Below are positions 52,700-64,000 of a stretch of 64,000 bases of DNA, in pieces. Location of the stretch: the NCBI RefSeq assembly GCF_020509005.1, contig NC_063018.1, positions 992,001-1,056,000 of the forward strand, given 5' to 3'. The notes beneath the pieces were generated by a model, which was not told the origin of the DNA, searched no databases, and saw only the letters and a program-made list of their open reading frames with translations. The stretch's first letter is position 1; every line of letters begins with the position of its first letter. Both the position numbers and the translations under genes were made by a program. Origin of the DNA: Fulvia fulva (taxonomy: Eukaryota > Ascomycota > Dothideomycetes > Mycosphaerellales > Mycosphaerellaceae).

Positions 52700-55600
52700 C
52701 TTTTAATAGGTTATAAGTCCGGGCTTACTTAATAGGACATCGATATGAAAAGGAAGTACGACGTAGGGTATTATACCCTATACCCGGAATCCGTACGGTA
52801 ACGTACTAGTAGACTCGGGGAGTCTACTATACGGAACGCTACTAATAGACTCGGGGAGTCTAAGCTTATTCTTACTACCGTAGTTAAGTAAGTAGCTTAC
52901 TATATATCTAAGGCTACCTTCGCTATAGAAGACTTAACGAGTTACGAGGGCCCCCGGAAGGTCGGCCCTACCCTTACTCGTAAAAACTAGAAGCGCTAGT
53001 TTGTTATACTACGAGACTATCTCGAAAGCCGGGAGGTATTCTAGGTTATTAACGACTCGTCGGCTAATCTCCTAGAATACGTTACGCCTAAGATTACTTC
53101 GAAGGCGAACGGTATAGCGAGATATACTATCTTAGTATATTTATCTAAGGAGGAACTTAGCGAGAACAATAAATCGGCGCTATCGCTAAACACGACACAT
53201 TCGAAAGCCCTTATTAAGGCTATTCTAACGATTAATAAAGCAGGCTACTACCCCTAGAATTAAGGGAGTTCTACCTTATTTAAGTTAGATAGCTTAAAGT
53301 TCTCTTCACCCTATTTCTTTAGCTCTATAGCTCTAACCGCCGTAGAGGTGCCTAGCTACATTAGGCAACTCCTAGGTAATAGTAGCCTAGGCTACGGTAC
53401 TACCGGCGCCTACGGCTCTATAGGCGAAGCTCCCCTAAGACAACTAGTAGTAACTTATAGAGGACGTAAAAAGTATAGAGACTAACGATTAGCTCCTATA
53501 CCGGTCTCTATAGGTTATAATTACTTAGCTACGTATAGTACTAGTACTACCGTATTACCGAGGGCAATAAGAAATAAGGACGACGTCTTAGGCGATTAAT
53601 AAGGCTACCTGGAATTAATACCTCTATAGCTAGGTATCGGTCGCGGTATCGATACTAGGACCCCGCCTAACGTACGATATAGTTACGATTCGTATTATAG
53701 TAGAGGAAGACTAGGCCGAAGTTATAAAGCTATCGAATAAGAAGCTCGCCTAACGAATTAGTTAATTAGGAGTAGTCGTAGTGAACTAATAGTCTAACGG
53801 TACTCTATAGATCTATACTAGCTCTACTACTACTAGGAGGCACCTAGAGGTATAGCTATAGTAGGCATCTAAGGTTACGGTATTAGCGAAGGTCTTAACG
53901 AAGCAATTTACGATCCTAGTCCACGACATACCTAAAGAGTTCGACCTAACTAACTAAGGTCACCTACGTACTCTCTAAGAGGACAACCCGGTCACTCTTA
54001 ACTCTCTAATCTAGAAGGCGACTTGGCTCTATAGGAAATGGCTAGAAGGTAAGAAGGCCTCGGCGCTAATCGTATAGCTATAAGACGCGAAAGCGGCGGA
54101 TCTAGTAATAGAACAAGGCCTAATCTAGTAATATAGCCTTAAGATAGTAGAAAAGCACTCCTTATCCTTCCGTATCCTCTAATACTTCAAATAATAATAG
54201 TATAGACACTAAACCTATACGTATATAAATAAGTAGGCCTACTCGAACTATATAGGGGACTATATATCTAGGGACTATATATCGGCTACGAGGCGGTACG
54301 CGAACTATCCGGGGTACTACCTATTGTATAGCGCGGAATGCCCGTAGCGGAAACTAGCAAAAAACAAGGTAATTATAAACAGAACCGTCGCCCTAAGATT
54401 CTACGGCGACCGTAAGGCTAGTCTATACCGGAACTAGCTAGCGGCGGTCGGGTATAAGCGCCCTAGGGCCGAGAATAATATAAAGGATATATAACCTAGG
54501 GCGTACGGGAGGCTACGTACTCTACTAGTTACGGCGAGGGAATCTAACTAGGCCCGGCTCCCCTTTAGTATATAACCAATACGCGTAGACTAGGACGCGC
54601 TAGGTAGTAGGACATAGGACATTATAGAGGAAATGATTGTCGATAATAATAACTAGCCTCGACACGCTTAGTATTATCTAGTATAGCGTTAACTATAGTA
54701 AGGATATAGTATAGAACTATTTCCTATACGAGGCGGACCCGTACGTCTACTACGTCCTAGTAATCTAGGAGCTATAGATTAACCCGTACTATAAGAGACT
54801 AACGACCTATAAGTTACTAGGCTATACGATATACCTACGAAGCGACGGTAGACCCCGTACGTACTTCTATATTAGTAAGGACATACTAGAATCCGAATAG
54901 GAGGTAGTATACTACGTAGACGAAGAAGGCGGGGGAGATATTACCTCCCTCTACGTAGGTAGTACTTCGATATATAACATATATATACAACCGCTAGCCT
55001 CGAGGTCTAGCCGCGACCTTAGGGTCTATAGACACCTAGATAGTACGCTTAAGAGATAAGGCTACTATATTGTAGTAGGAGATTTTAATATATACTTCCC
55101 TTCCTAGGAAAGCCTTATATAGCCGTACGCTATAGCCGACGAAGTAATCGACTTAATAGCGAGTAACGTAATTGCCCTTAATGCCCCGAAGGACCTAGGT
55201 ACCTAGAAGAGAGGGGGACTCTAAGGTACGATCGACCTCTCCTAGATCTTAGATAGCTACTACTATATAGTAATCTACTATAGGATCGAATATAAACTCG
55301 AGGCGTCGTTAGACTATATACTAGTTAGGACCTCTATTACGATATATATATAATATATACTAGCGAGAACCCCTAAGCTAAACTAGAGAAAGGCCTACTA
55401 GGCCAATATCTAGGTATACCTCGACGACTCCGAGAGGCTAGTCTAGATTACGTAGTAGTAATACAATAGTAAAGACGAGATAGACGAGGCAGTCTAAGGG
55501 TTAATAGACGAAATAAGAAAAGCGACCTTACTCTACGTTCCGCTTACCTAACTAACGATATAGTCTAAACTATACTAGACGCCGAAGTGTACTATAATAG

Positions 55601-58140
55601 TAAGAGAAGTAAGGAGAGCCCGCCGGGTATAGACGAGTAGCTATAGCGAGGAGGCCTAGAACGTATATAGGGAGGTATACTAATAGAAGAAAGCTACGAT
55701 ACGAAGGGAGAAAGTAGTCGGCTAGAGAGCTATAGTAGAATAAATCGCCGACAAGCTAGCGAGGATATAGAAGCTAGCAAAATAGGCCTAATAGGACCCT
55801 ATATAGGGCCCCTCCTTCTCTATCCTAGCGCTATAATCGCCTAGTAGCCCGGTTAGTAACCCCGAGGCTAAGGCGCGTCTACTAGCTAGTAAGTTCTTCC
55901 CGCTCCTAGTCGAGGCTAATCTAAGCGACATAAATAGCTCTACTCCTCTAGCCCCTAGTATAGCGGTCTAATAGAATATGTCCGAGGGAGATATTACCGC
56001 TATACTTAGAGAGTTACCGGCGAAGAAAGCCCCGGGGCCGGATAGGATCCTAAACGAACTACTAAAGAAGTGTAGAGATTAACTAGCCCTAGTAGTCGTA
56101 GCGATCTTTAACGCCTACCTATAGAGCGGATACTACCTAATAGTATTTGAATAATCGATGATAGTAGTCTTACGTAAGCCGTAAAAGGAAGACTATACGT
56201 AGGTAAAGTCGTACCGCCTAATTACGCTCCTTAATACTCTTAGGAAGGCGCTTAAGAAGCTAGTTATAACGAGACTCTCCGAGGCGGTAGAGGAGTACTC
56301 CCTAATCCCGGATACCTAGATAGGTACGCGTCTATAGTAATTAACGCTATCTATAATAGAACTTATTACCTCTTAGGTAAAGGCTATCTAGTATAAGAAT
56401 AGGAATAAGGTAGCTTCCTTACTTAGCCTAGACATATCGGGAGCCTTCGACTACGTGTTATACCCGCGGCTACTCTATATTCTAAGGTCGAAGGGACTCC
56501 CTAAGTAGCTTGTCAACTTCGTACGGTCCTACCTCTAAAACCGTAGTACGTCGATCCTAGTCGGCTAGTACAGAAGCCCATTTTAAGCAGTCTATACTAG
56601 AATCCCGTAAGGCTTAACGCTAGTACCTATTCTGTTCCTCTTCTTTATAGCGACGCTACTCCTAGCCCTAGAATCCTAGAACACCGCTACGAGCGGCTTC
56701 GTAGACGACATAAACATCCTAGCGTAGTCTTTCTCGACTAAGGAGAACTATAGGCTACTAGAAGAGAAGCACAAGATCTACGAGGACTAGGCTAGGAGGC
56801 ACGGGGCTCGGTTTGCCCTAGAAAAGTACAATCTAATACACTTTACGCGCCGGCTACGGTTCCACAATATATAAGCTTCTATCTAGATATAGGGGCACAC
56901 GACTAACCCGGCAAACTAGCTTAGGATCCTCGGACTATAGGTAGACCCGGCGCTACGGTAGAGGAAGTACGTATAGGTAATATTACGGAAAGCTAAACAG
57001 AATATAGTATTATACTAGAGGCTTACTACGTCTATATAGGGGGCGGACTTTCGGTAGTTACGACTTCTATATACGGCTATTATACGGCTAGTCCTTACCT
57101 ATAGTAGCTAAGTATAGTCCTTAGGCGAGAGGGCCTACCTATCGAAGGGACTCGTCGCGCCGCTAGCGAAGATCTAAAACCAATGCCTAAGGAAGGTCAC
57201 CGGGGCATATAAGTCGACACTAACGAGGATACTTAAGTACGAGACCGCTATACCGCCGATCGACCTATATATCTAGGGACTACGGACCTCCTACTTAGGT
57301 AAGTCGGCACAGTACCTAGTATAGAAGGTCATCGCTAGTATAGTCGTAAGGGCCCGCGAATTAGTACTAGCGTATAAGGGCATTCGACCCGGAAACGAGC
57401 CGAACTACCGGGTAAGGGACGAATAGCTAGTAATATAATAGGAGGGTAAGAAATTGTTTATAGAGTAACTATAGAAGGAAAGGTAGAACAACTAGGTTAT
57501 AGGGTATAGTAGACGCCCTTAGCTAGCGGGATAACCTAAGGAATAGTTAGCTACGAAATCCGCGGTGAAGTACCCCCCGAAGCTTATCTAGTACCGCCTT
57601 ACGAGGGTATAGAGTAGTATAGTAACCTAACTACGAAGTGAACATATCGGCCTCTAGGGGTACCTATTATAGAGGAAGGTTCTAGAATACACGAATACTA
57701 GCTACCCCTACGGCTATTACTCCTAGAATGTACGGTACGTACTCCTCGTCTACCCGAGGTAGTCGCTAGGAAGGGGGGAGTAGATAGTAAAGGCGAGGAA
57801 CCGGACGATTAGGGTACTTCTTAATAACGTTAAGGACCTACGGCGTATTACGAACTAGATACTAGAGAAGGGCTAGCTAGAACAGTACTGCCTAGTAGGA
57901 GTAGTATAGAAAGAGAGGATACGGCGTAGCGCGACGAGACCGGCTAGGAGCGGGGGCTAACGGGGTAGTAATATAGACTACGTACGTTTAGAGGGAAAGC
58001 TAATCTAGATAAGGAGAAGTCGGGGGCGGGAAGGGTTTTCACCTATTCGGGTTTCCCTTTATATATAACAATAGATATATACCTATATAGGCCGAGTAGG
58101 GTCCTAGAATAGGGGAATAACAAATCTATCTATCTAATAA
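52700..58140 (+). mobile_element. LINE (non-LTR) retrotransposon nested in the Copia, RIP-mutated
   Basis: An AP-endonuclease block is recognisable near 55075 (VVGDFNIYFP; GDFN motif). Reverse-transcriptase blocks follow near 56025 (KAPGPDRILNE) and 56695 (GFVDDINIL, the active-site xDD). A Cys/His-rich end precedes a TATCTATC tail near 58130. The order EN-RT and the FVDD box fit fungal Tad/jockey-like LINEs. ORF1 probably lies in 52760-54600 but is unreadable. Exact ends are uncertain. Every frame is closed by many TAG codons. Confidence 0.75.
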
Positions 58141-59015
58141 CGAGCCTAATTCGAAGAAGCTTATAGAGCTAGAAGAGAGGGTGATACTTGAGTATATACT
58201 CGAGCTAGATCTTAGAGGTTTCTCGCTATTAAAGGCTAGTATACAAGCAATAGCCGATTTATTACTATAAGAGAAGGGTCTTAAGCCCGCTAGTCTTAAT
58301 TAGATAGACAGGTTTATTAGGCGGTATCGTGAGCTAAAGGTTTGTATAACACGTAGATACGATCGTTAGCGAGCCCTAATAGAAGATCTAGACGTTATCG
58401 AGAAGTAGTTCTTACTTATACGTAATATAAAGGAGAAGTATAGTATCCTTAACTAGGATACCTATAACTTTAACGAGATAGGATTTATAATAGGTATTAT
58501 TACGTCTTAGAGCGTCGTTACGGGTTTAGAAAGGCGTAGTAGAAAGATAAAGGTCGTTTAACAGGGCAATAGAGAGGGAGTAGAGAGATAGCGTATTAGA
58601 TAGCTCTTATACGAAGCGAGATTAGTAAGCTACGTAAGTCTAACGAGGCTCTTATATAGCGGAAAGCACGAAAGCGTAAGTATATTTAGTCTAGAGGGTC
58701 TCTAACCTTCGATAAGGCGTCGTAATTGATACCTCTAGAGGATACTAGGAGGTAGGAAGTAAGTAGAGAGTCGCTAGATAGTGTCCGGCTAGTACTAAGG
58801 CTACGACGCTATAAGTAATATAGCGAGTCGGGGTATAACGTACGTACCTATTAAGTAGACTCGCTAGATAGCGGAGAATCTAAAGAGGAATTGTCCTCCT
58901 AGTAACGATTCTATAGGATGTCGTCGTGTTAAGATACCGTCGTAATTAAAGTAGAAGTAGTATAGTTCTTACTAAAAGTAGCCCGCTCGGTAGTATAGCC
59001 CGCTCGGTAGTAAAG
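58141..59015 (+). mobile_element. Truncated inverted copy of the pogo-like element
   Basis: 875 bp matching 51106-51980 in inverted orientation with equal length, ending in the 64-bp TIR at 58952-59015. The first 248 bp of the full element (including its other TIR) are missing; the LINE tail abuts the break. It reads as 'YDR-RALIEDLDVIEK' and 'YNFNEIGF' through stops. Confidence 0.75.
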
Positions 59016-61946
59016 TATATTAGAGATCGTAGATAACTTCTTAAGAAAGAAGTAGGTAATCCCGCTTAAGAACAAATTCGACGTACCGTAAGTACTACGA
59101 TAATAGCGGCTAACTATAGAGAAAGTATCTAAATACTACGGAAGAGTAGTACGGAGTAATAATATACCTAAGCTACTAATAGTTCTAAAAGAATAGGAGA
59201 AAGAATCGGGTATTTAGTACGATACGACGGATACTTATAACTCTATACAAAACGGAGTAGTAGAAAGGTTAATCTAGGTATCGGAGAGCGCGATCCGCGT
59301 AATACTCGAGGAATCGGGGATACCGGTAGAATTCTAGCCTAAAGCGCTAGAGGTATAGGCAGTTATACGTAACCTACTACCGAACGGACCGTTACTTAAC
59401 GGTATCTAACTTTCGCCGGAAGAAGCATTTACTAGCAAAGTACCGACGGTACATCACCTAAGAGTATAGGGTTATAGGGTAGTATTTCACGTAGAACCGA
59501 AATTATATCTAAAAGGGCTACGATAGGATAAGTTAATAAACCGGGGTAAGAAAGCTATTTTCGTTAGATACGGTTAATTAACTAAGTAATAGTTGTTCTA
59601 GGAGCTAGATATACGAGCTATTAGGCAGTATAGCTAAGTAGATTAGTTCGAAAACGAGAAGGGGAGAGATCTAGATTTAGGTGTCTCTATTACGAACTAA
59701 TCTAGTAAGGTACCCGAACGAAGGCTAGTCGATCGACTACCGGCGTCCTCGCAACCCCTACTAGTTTAGCGACTAGCGGATCCCCCGATAGTAATCTTAC
59801 GATCCTCGGGTAGTATAATACCTAGGCCCGACGAGAGTAATATAAGCAAGATAGAGTATAAAATACCCTAACTTTCTACTACTAAAGTAGCCGAGTCTTC
59901 TATAGAAGAACCGACCTAGCTAATTCCCGCTCTCTACGTAGAGACCGAACCTACTACGGCTAAGGACAAAGGACTAACTGTCTTAAGACCGCTCTATATC
60001 TAACTTCCCGGTAGACTAGATAATATCGCGGACTATAAGAAGATTAAGGAAACCCCGGAGCTACCGGAACTAATCGTCCGGAGGAAAAGGACTAGGGATC
60101 CCGACGATAACTACGGCTAGGACTAGGACTATAAGGCTAAGTACTATAAAGCTATAATAGCTTTGTTCTACTAACTACTATAGGTGAATAATAGACTTAC
60201 CGATACTAACGAACGTATATTTATAGCTATAGTAGAGGAACTGTTCGACGAAGTCTAAGAATACGCCTTTACTATATTTAGACCCGGTATTACCTACTAA
60301 TAGGAAGTACCTATCCCGAAGATATATAAGGCTATAGTAGGGGATCCTAGATAGGGCTACTTATAGAAGGACGCTATAGATACCGAGCTACTCTCGTTAT
60401 TAAGTAATAATACCTAGGAAACGGCTATCGCTCTAAGGGGGCGAATATAGTTACCTCTAAGTAGGTCTTCGACGTAAAGAGACTTATTAGCGGAGCAATC
60501 GAAAAGTTTAAGATAAGACTTGTCGTAAGAGAGTTTTTATAGAAGTTCGGCGTTAACTTCGAAGAGACATTCGTACCTATAGTACGCTATAACACCCTAA
60601 GGGTCTTTATAGTAGTAGTTTACGAGCGGGATCTCGAGATATACTAGGTCGACGTTAATAATGCGTTTACCTAAAGCTACCTAGCCGAAGACATCTATAT
60701 AAAACCCCTACTAGAAGTCGAAACCCTACTAAATACGGTCCTTAAGGTACTCCGGAGTCTCTACGGTATAAGGTAGCTAGCTAGAGACTAGAATAAGCTC
60801 TATATTACTACGTTAGTTAAAATAGGATTCTACTAGTCCGAGGTAGACCTATATCTCCTAACTTATACTAAGAGAGACATTATACTACTTATCTATATAG
60901 ACGATATACCTATTATAGTACTAAGGTTAGCCAATATCTAATAGTTTAAGAAGTAGTTCGCGTAATACTTTAAGATTAAGGATCTTAGGGAACCGGAGAA
61001 ACTACTAGGACTAAAGATTACCCGCGATAGGCGTAACGGTACCCTAAAACTCGACTAGGGCTATTATATCCGTAAGGCCCTTACTAAAATAGACATAGTA
61101 AAAGAAAAGGTAAGCCTAATACTCTCGCTAATAGATAGTTACGATAATCTCCGTCCTATAGCCCCGAACAACAAGAGATATAGTAAGGATAACTACTAGA
61201 GTAATAATAGGACCTAGATATAGCTAATAACTATAACGAGACCGGACCTAGCCTTCCTACTCGGGAGAACTAGTACATATGTCGCGGATCTAATAAAGCG
61301 GTATATAAAAGTACTAAAGAAGGTCTCGAGATACCTAAGGTCGTTCCCCGACCTAAGGTTAATATTTAGACGTAGTAGCGGTGCCCTAACCGGATACTTA
61401 GACTCTAACTACGCGATAGATCGAGTAGATAGGGTCTTAATTCTAGGATATATCTAGCTAGTATACGGTACGCCTATATCCTAGATAAGTAAGAAGTAAA
61501 AGTCTATAGTAACCTCTACTATAGAGGTAAAGTTTATAGCGATAAACACCGCCGCGAAACAATCCTAGTTCCTAGCGGCTATCCTCCGAGAGATAAACTA
61601 CCCGGGGCTAGTAGGAGACTACGCTTTCTAACTAATAGTCCTAGCTAATAAGAGTACCGTCGACGAACTAAGACTAGTACGCCTTATAGGGGATAACTAG
61701 GGGGCTCTAACCTTAGCTAAGGGCGCCTAAATCTACAAAAGATCTAAGTATATTAATGTTACCTATAACTATATTAGGTACCTCTAGTAGTAGAGGAAGA
61801 TTAAAGTAGAGTACTACTATACTAAGGAGATAGTAGTAGATAGTCTAACTAAACCGCTAGCCGGTCCCTAGTTCTAGACCTTTGTATAATAGCTATAGCT
61901 AGTATAGTAGGAATAATCGTTCCTTACCTTACGACCTAAGTAGGAG
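59016..61946 (+). pseudogene. Copia integrase/reverse transcriptase/RNase H, decayed
   Basis: In-frame text interrupted nearly always by TAG. Integrase C-terminal part at about 59200-59480, RT at about 60500-61100 with IYIDD active site, RNase H at about 61480-61800. The pattern of stops agrees with CAG and TGG codons converted to TAG. No functional protein can be made. Confidence 0.75.
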
Positions 61947-62334
61947 TATTACGAATATAGGTTAGTAGGTATGTCGTACGGTACTAAGACTAACTTAGTA
62001 TATACTAAGTTAGTCGAGATAATAGTACGGTAATACTACCGAGATACTATACGAATAGTAGGAGCGACTTAGAGGACCTAAAGTCGCTTAGCTAGTTAGT
62101 ACGAGACTATCGGAGGAACTGTCGTCGTAGGATAAGATATAGGTAAAACCGATAAGGCGTAGTAAAATAGAACTAGGACTAAAGTAAGATCTCTCTATAT
62201 AGGTATAAGAGACGTAGTCTCTATACCGATAGTAGAGATACCTTTAGTACTAAACACTATTCTACTATATACCTTCGTATACTATATTAGTCCTTCCTCC
62301 TTCCCTATTACGTGTCCTAACTTCCGTATATATA
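61947..62334 (+). repeat. 3' LTR of the Copia retrotransposon
   Basis: Direct repeat partner of 52301-52688, same length, a few percent diverged, preceded by a purine-rich tract. Flanking target duplication cannot be read with certainty. Confidence 0.85.
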
Positions 62335-64000
62335 AGTATATTTATAATGCCTATCTAGCTCCTAAAAGGTCTACGAGGCCGGGGGCTATTAAGGAAGAGA
62401 GAGGGAAAACCCGTCGTACGGGGAAAAACCCTCTTTAGGTATTAGTAAGTTCTCTCTATTACTTATTAGTTAATCTATTGTACTAGAAGCGGTAAGTACT
62501 AGGTAGTTAGCCGCCCCGGAGTACTAATCTACCCGGTACCTAGGAACGAGTAATAGTAGCTAGCCGACTATTAAGTAGACGATAGGTCGACTATTAGTAG
62601 AGGCGGGTCGCCTATTAAGTAGGAGACAGGTCGACCGTCGAGCGGAAAACGAGCTAGCCGTCGAGTAGACGACGAGTCGACCCTTCCGGGCTCCTATACT
62701 CTATTAGTACTCCTATTGCTACTCCTCCTATACTCGGGGTCGCTATAGGCTACGGTCTACCCGCTTACGTAGTCGTCGGTACTACCGGAGTTCTACTACG
62801 TCTATAGGTAGGGCGCCTTCGAAGGCTTCCTAGAGCTCTTCCTCCTAGGCTATCTCCCCTATCCTTACTAATATTTTACCCGCTATCTAGAACTACTATA
62901 GTAGGCCGGTCTATATTACTATTCGTACCGCTACTCGTATCCTACGCGCTATACCTATTATATATTAGAAGTCTATAGCCCTAGTCTCGAGGTATATTAC
63001 CTACCGGGCTTCTATAAAGCGTAGGTAGAATAGTACGACGTGTTTCGGCGTCTAGACACGTCTATATTCGTATAGACTACTATCTACTCCCGGTACCTTT
63101 CGGCGATATAGATAGTCCTTAAACCTAATATATTCCGAGCGGAGTAGTATCGCGACTATTACCTATAGGCGGGTAAGGGCTCGGAAGAGTATTACTCTAT
63201 CTCGGCTAATAGGTCCTGTCTTCGCCGCTACCTAGTCTTCTCGTCGGTATACTCGTCGCCGTAGTAGTTACCCGTTCGGGTACCTTTCGCCTTTCTCCTA
63301 GCGCTCGTTCTAGATTCTCTAGATATATCTACGGACCGCGTTCGCTATAGCCTTCCGTTCTTTACGTCCCTATCCCGCTCCTATTACTAGTATACTACTA
63401 GCTAGGGCCTATACTCGGAACTATACTATCGGGGTTTATTACGTATCTAGCTACCGCTAGGCCTATAATCCTATCTTCTTTTTAGGCGCTATAGATCGAA
63501 GGCGTGTCGTAATCGCCTAGTACGCCGCGCGGATATCGCTCCCTACCTTACTATTCGCCGTCTAGAGCGTATAGCCTATAGCGAGCTATTAGAGGTAGAG
63601 GTCTAGTAGCGTAATCTACGTATCCGCTTCTAGGACCTATATCGGTATAGTACGGTATACTCCGGTCGCCCTACGTAAATATTCGTTCTATACGTTTTAA
63701 ATCTACTTTGTCTAGCTAGTCGCGTAGGATAGATACTAGACTAGTACCCTAAAGGTAATCGCCGGTCGGACGATAGAGCTATATAGCTAGCGTACCTTTA
63801 CGAAGGCTACGCCCTATATAGAGGCCGCGAGGCGTATAACTAAGGCTTTATTCTAGTCTCCCCGCTACCGGAGCTACTTTAGGTAGGCGTACTACCGGAG
63901 TTACGTATCTACTTAGAATCCTAGAACCTAGATAGATAGCTATAGAGTAATCTAGCTTACGCCGGTCCCGGCCTCGATCGTAGCTTAGAGGTTATACTTC
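62335..64000. repeat. RIP-mutated repeat DNA, unassigned
   Basis: Same depleted CpA/TpG and abundant TAG as the Copia/LINE block. Long stretches of one plus-strand frame are interrupted only by TAG, so it is a formerly coding repeat, possibly a gag-like region of another retroelement, but no motif is diagnostic. Continues past the window end. Confidence 0.55.

Larger units (their letters stand above)
52301..62334 (+). mobile_element. Ty1/Copia LTR retrotransposon with nested insertions, RIP-mutated
   Basis: Bounded by 388-bp direct LTRs. The remaining Copia pol is at about 59016-61946 on the plus strand, reading through TAG: an integrase end with 'NGVVERLI...SESAIRVILEES' and 'RNLLPNG'; an RT with IYIDD (near 60892) and SLYGIRQLARDW-like text; and an RNase H end 'SKK-KS-ATS-IE-EF'. 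The element interior also carries a LINE and a truncated pogo copy, and no gag/protease is identifiable, so part was deleted or replaced. A polypurine-like AAGTAGGAG stands directly before the 3' LTR. Inactive. Confidence 0.8.

Noticed and set aside
1..64000. Biosynthetic gene cluster built from the SDR, GST and CoA-transferase genes
   Set aside because: No PKS, NRPS, terpene synthase or cluster regulator is present and the enzymes are scattered among housekeeping genes.

Overview
The window is nuclear DNA of a filamentous ascomycete. Genes carry short (about 45-110 bp) GT-AG introns with CTAAC/CTGAC-type branch points, and the products (RPB10, TBP, Ski2, fungal TMEM16, hydrophobin, fungal-only BTB proteins) have fungal architecture. 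The abundance of BTB/POZ genes, an Avr4-like CBM14 secreted protein and RIP-type mutated transposons suggest a Dothideomycete, most likely Mycosphaerellales/Capnodiales. That placement is inference, because no phylogenetic marker was tested. Most CDS below were rebuilt exon by exon; exon limits are in the evidence fields.

Layout. 1-7.7 kb: the 3' end of RPB10 (RNA polymerase subunit), a BTB gene, riboflavin synthase head-to-head with a mitochondrial SUGCT-like CoA-transferase, a gene-poor stretch, then TBP (SPT15). 8.6-12 kb: a GPI-type cell-wall protein, a perfect-TIR MITE with a 9-bp target duplication, and a secreted SGNH hydrolase. 12.2-19.6 kb: two related BTB genes flanking a TMEM16/anoctamin scramblase gene and a small mitochondrial protein. 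20.4-27 kb: a GST-like gene convergent with a carbonyl-reductase-type SDR, a large glycosylated membrane protein, and a tail-anchored hypothetical protein. 27.1-30.9 kb: a hypothetical gene whose last codons are interrupted by a 2.95-kb hAT transposon with an 8-bp target duplication. 31.4-38.4 kb: another BTB gene, a hydrophobin with a long N-terminal extension, a tubulin-tyrosine-ligase family protein, and a fungal protein with a HicA-like C-terminal domain. 38.9-42.7 kb: the SKI2 RNA helicase. 43.5-50.7 kb: a decayed multi-pass membrane protein, an Avr4-like chitin-binding protein, a degenerate TIR element, a tRNA-Thr(CGU) gene with an odd D-loop insertion, an acidic nuclear protein and two Rossmann-fold genes with apparent frameshifts.

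From about 50.9 kb to the end the DNA changes abruptly. CpA/TpG almost vanish, TpA is everywhere, and all frames are closed mostly by TAG. This is a RIP-mutated nested transposon block: a pogo/Fot1-like element with 64-bp TIRs, a Copia element bounded by 388-bp LTRs, and, inside the Copia, a LINE (endonuclease, RT) plus a second, truncated, inverted pogo copy.

There is no obvious biosynthetic cluster. The genes are mostly independent housekeeping functions (transcription, RNA decay, flavin and CoA metabolism, lipid scrambling) mixed with surface/secreted proteins typical of a plant-associated fungus. Four otherwise well-preserved genes show one- or two-base frameshifts, so assembly error should be excluded before calling them pseudogenes.
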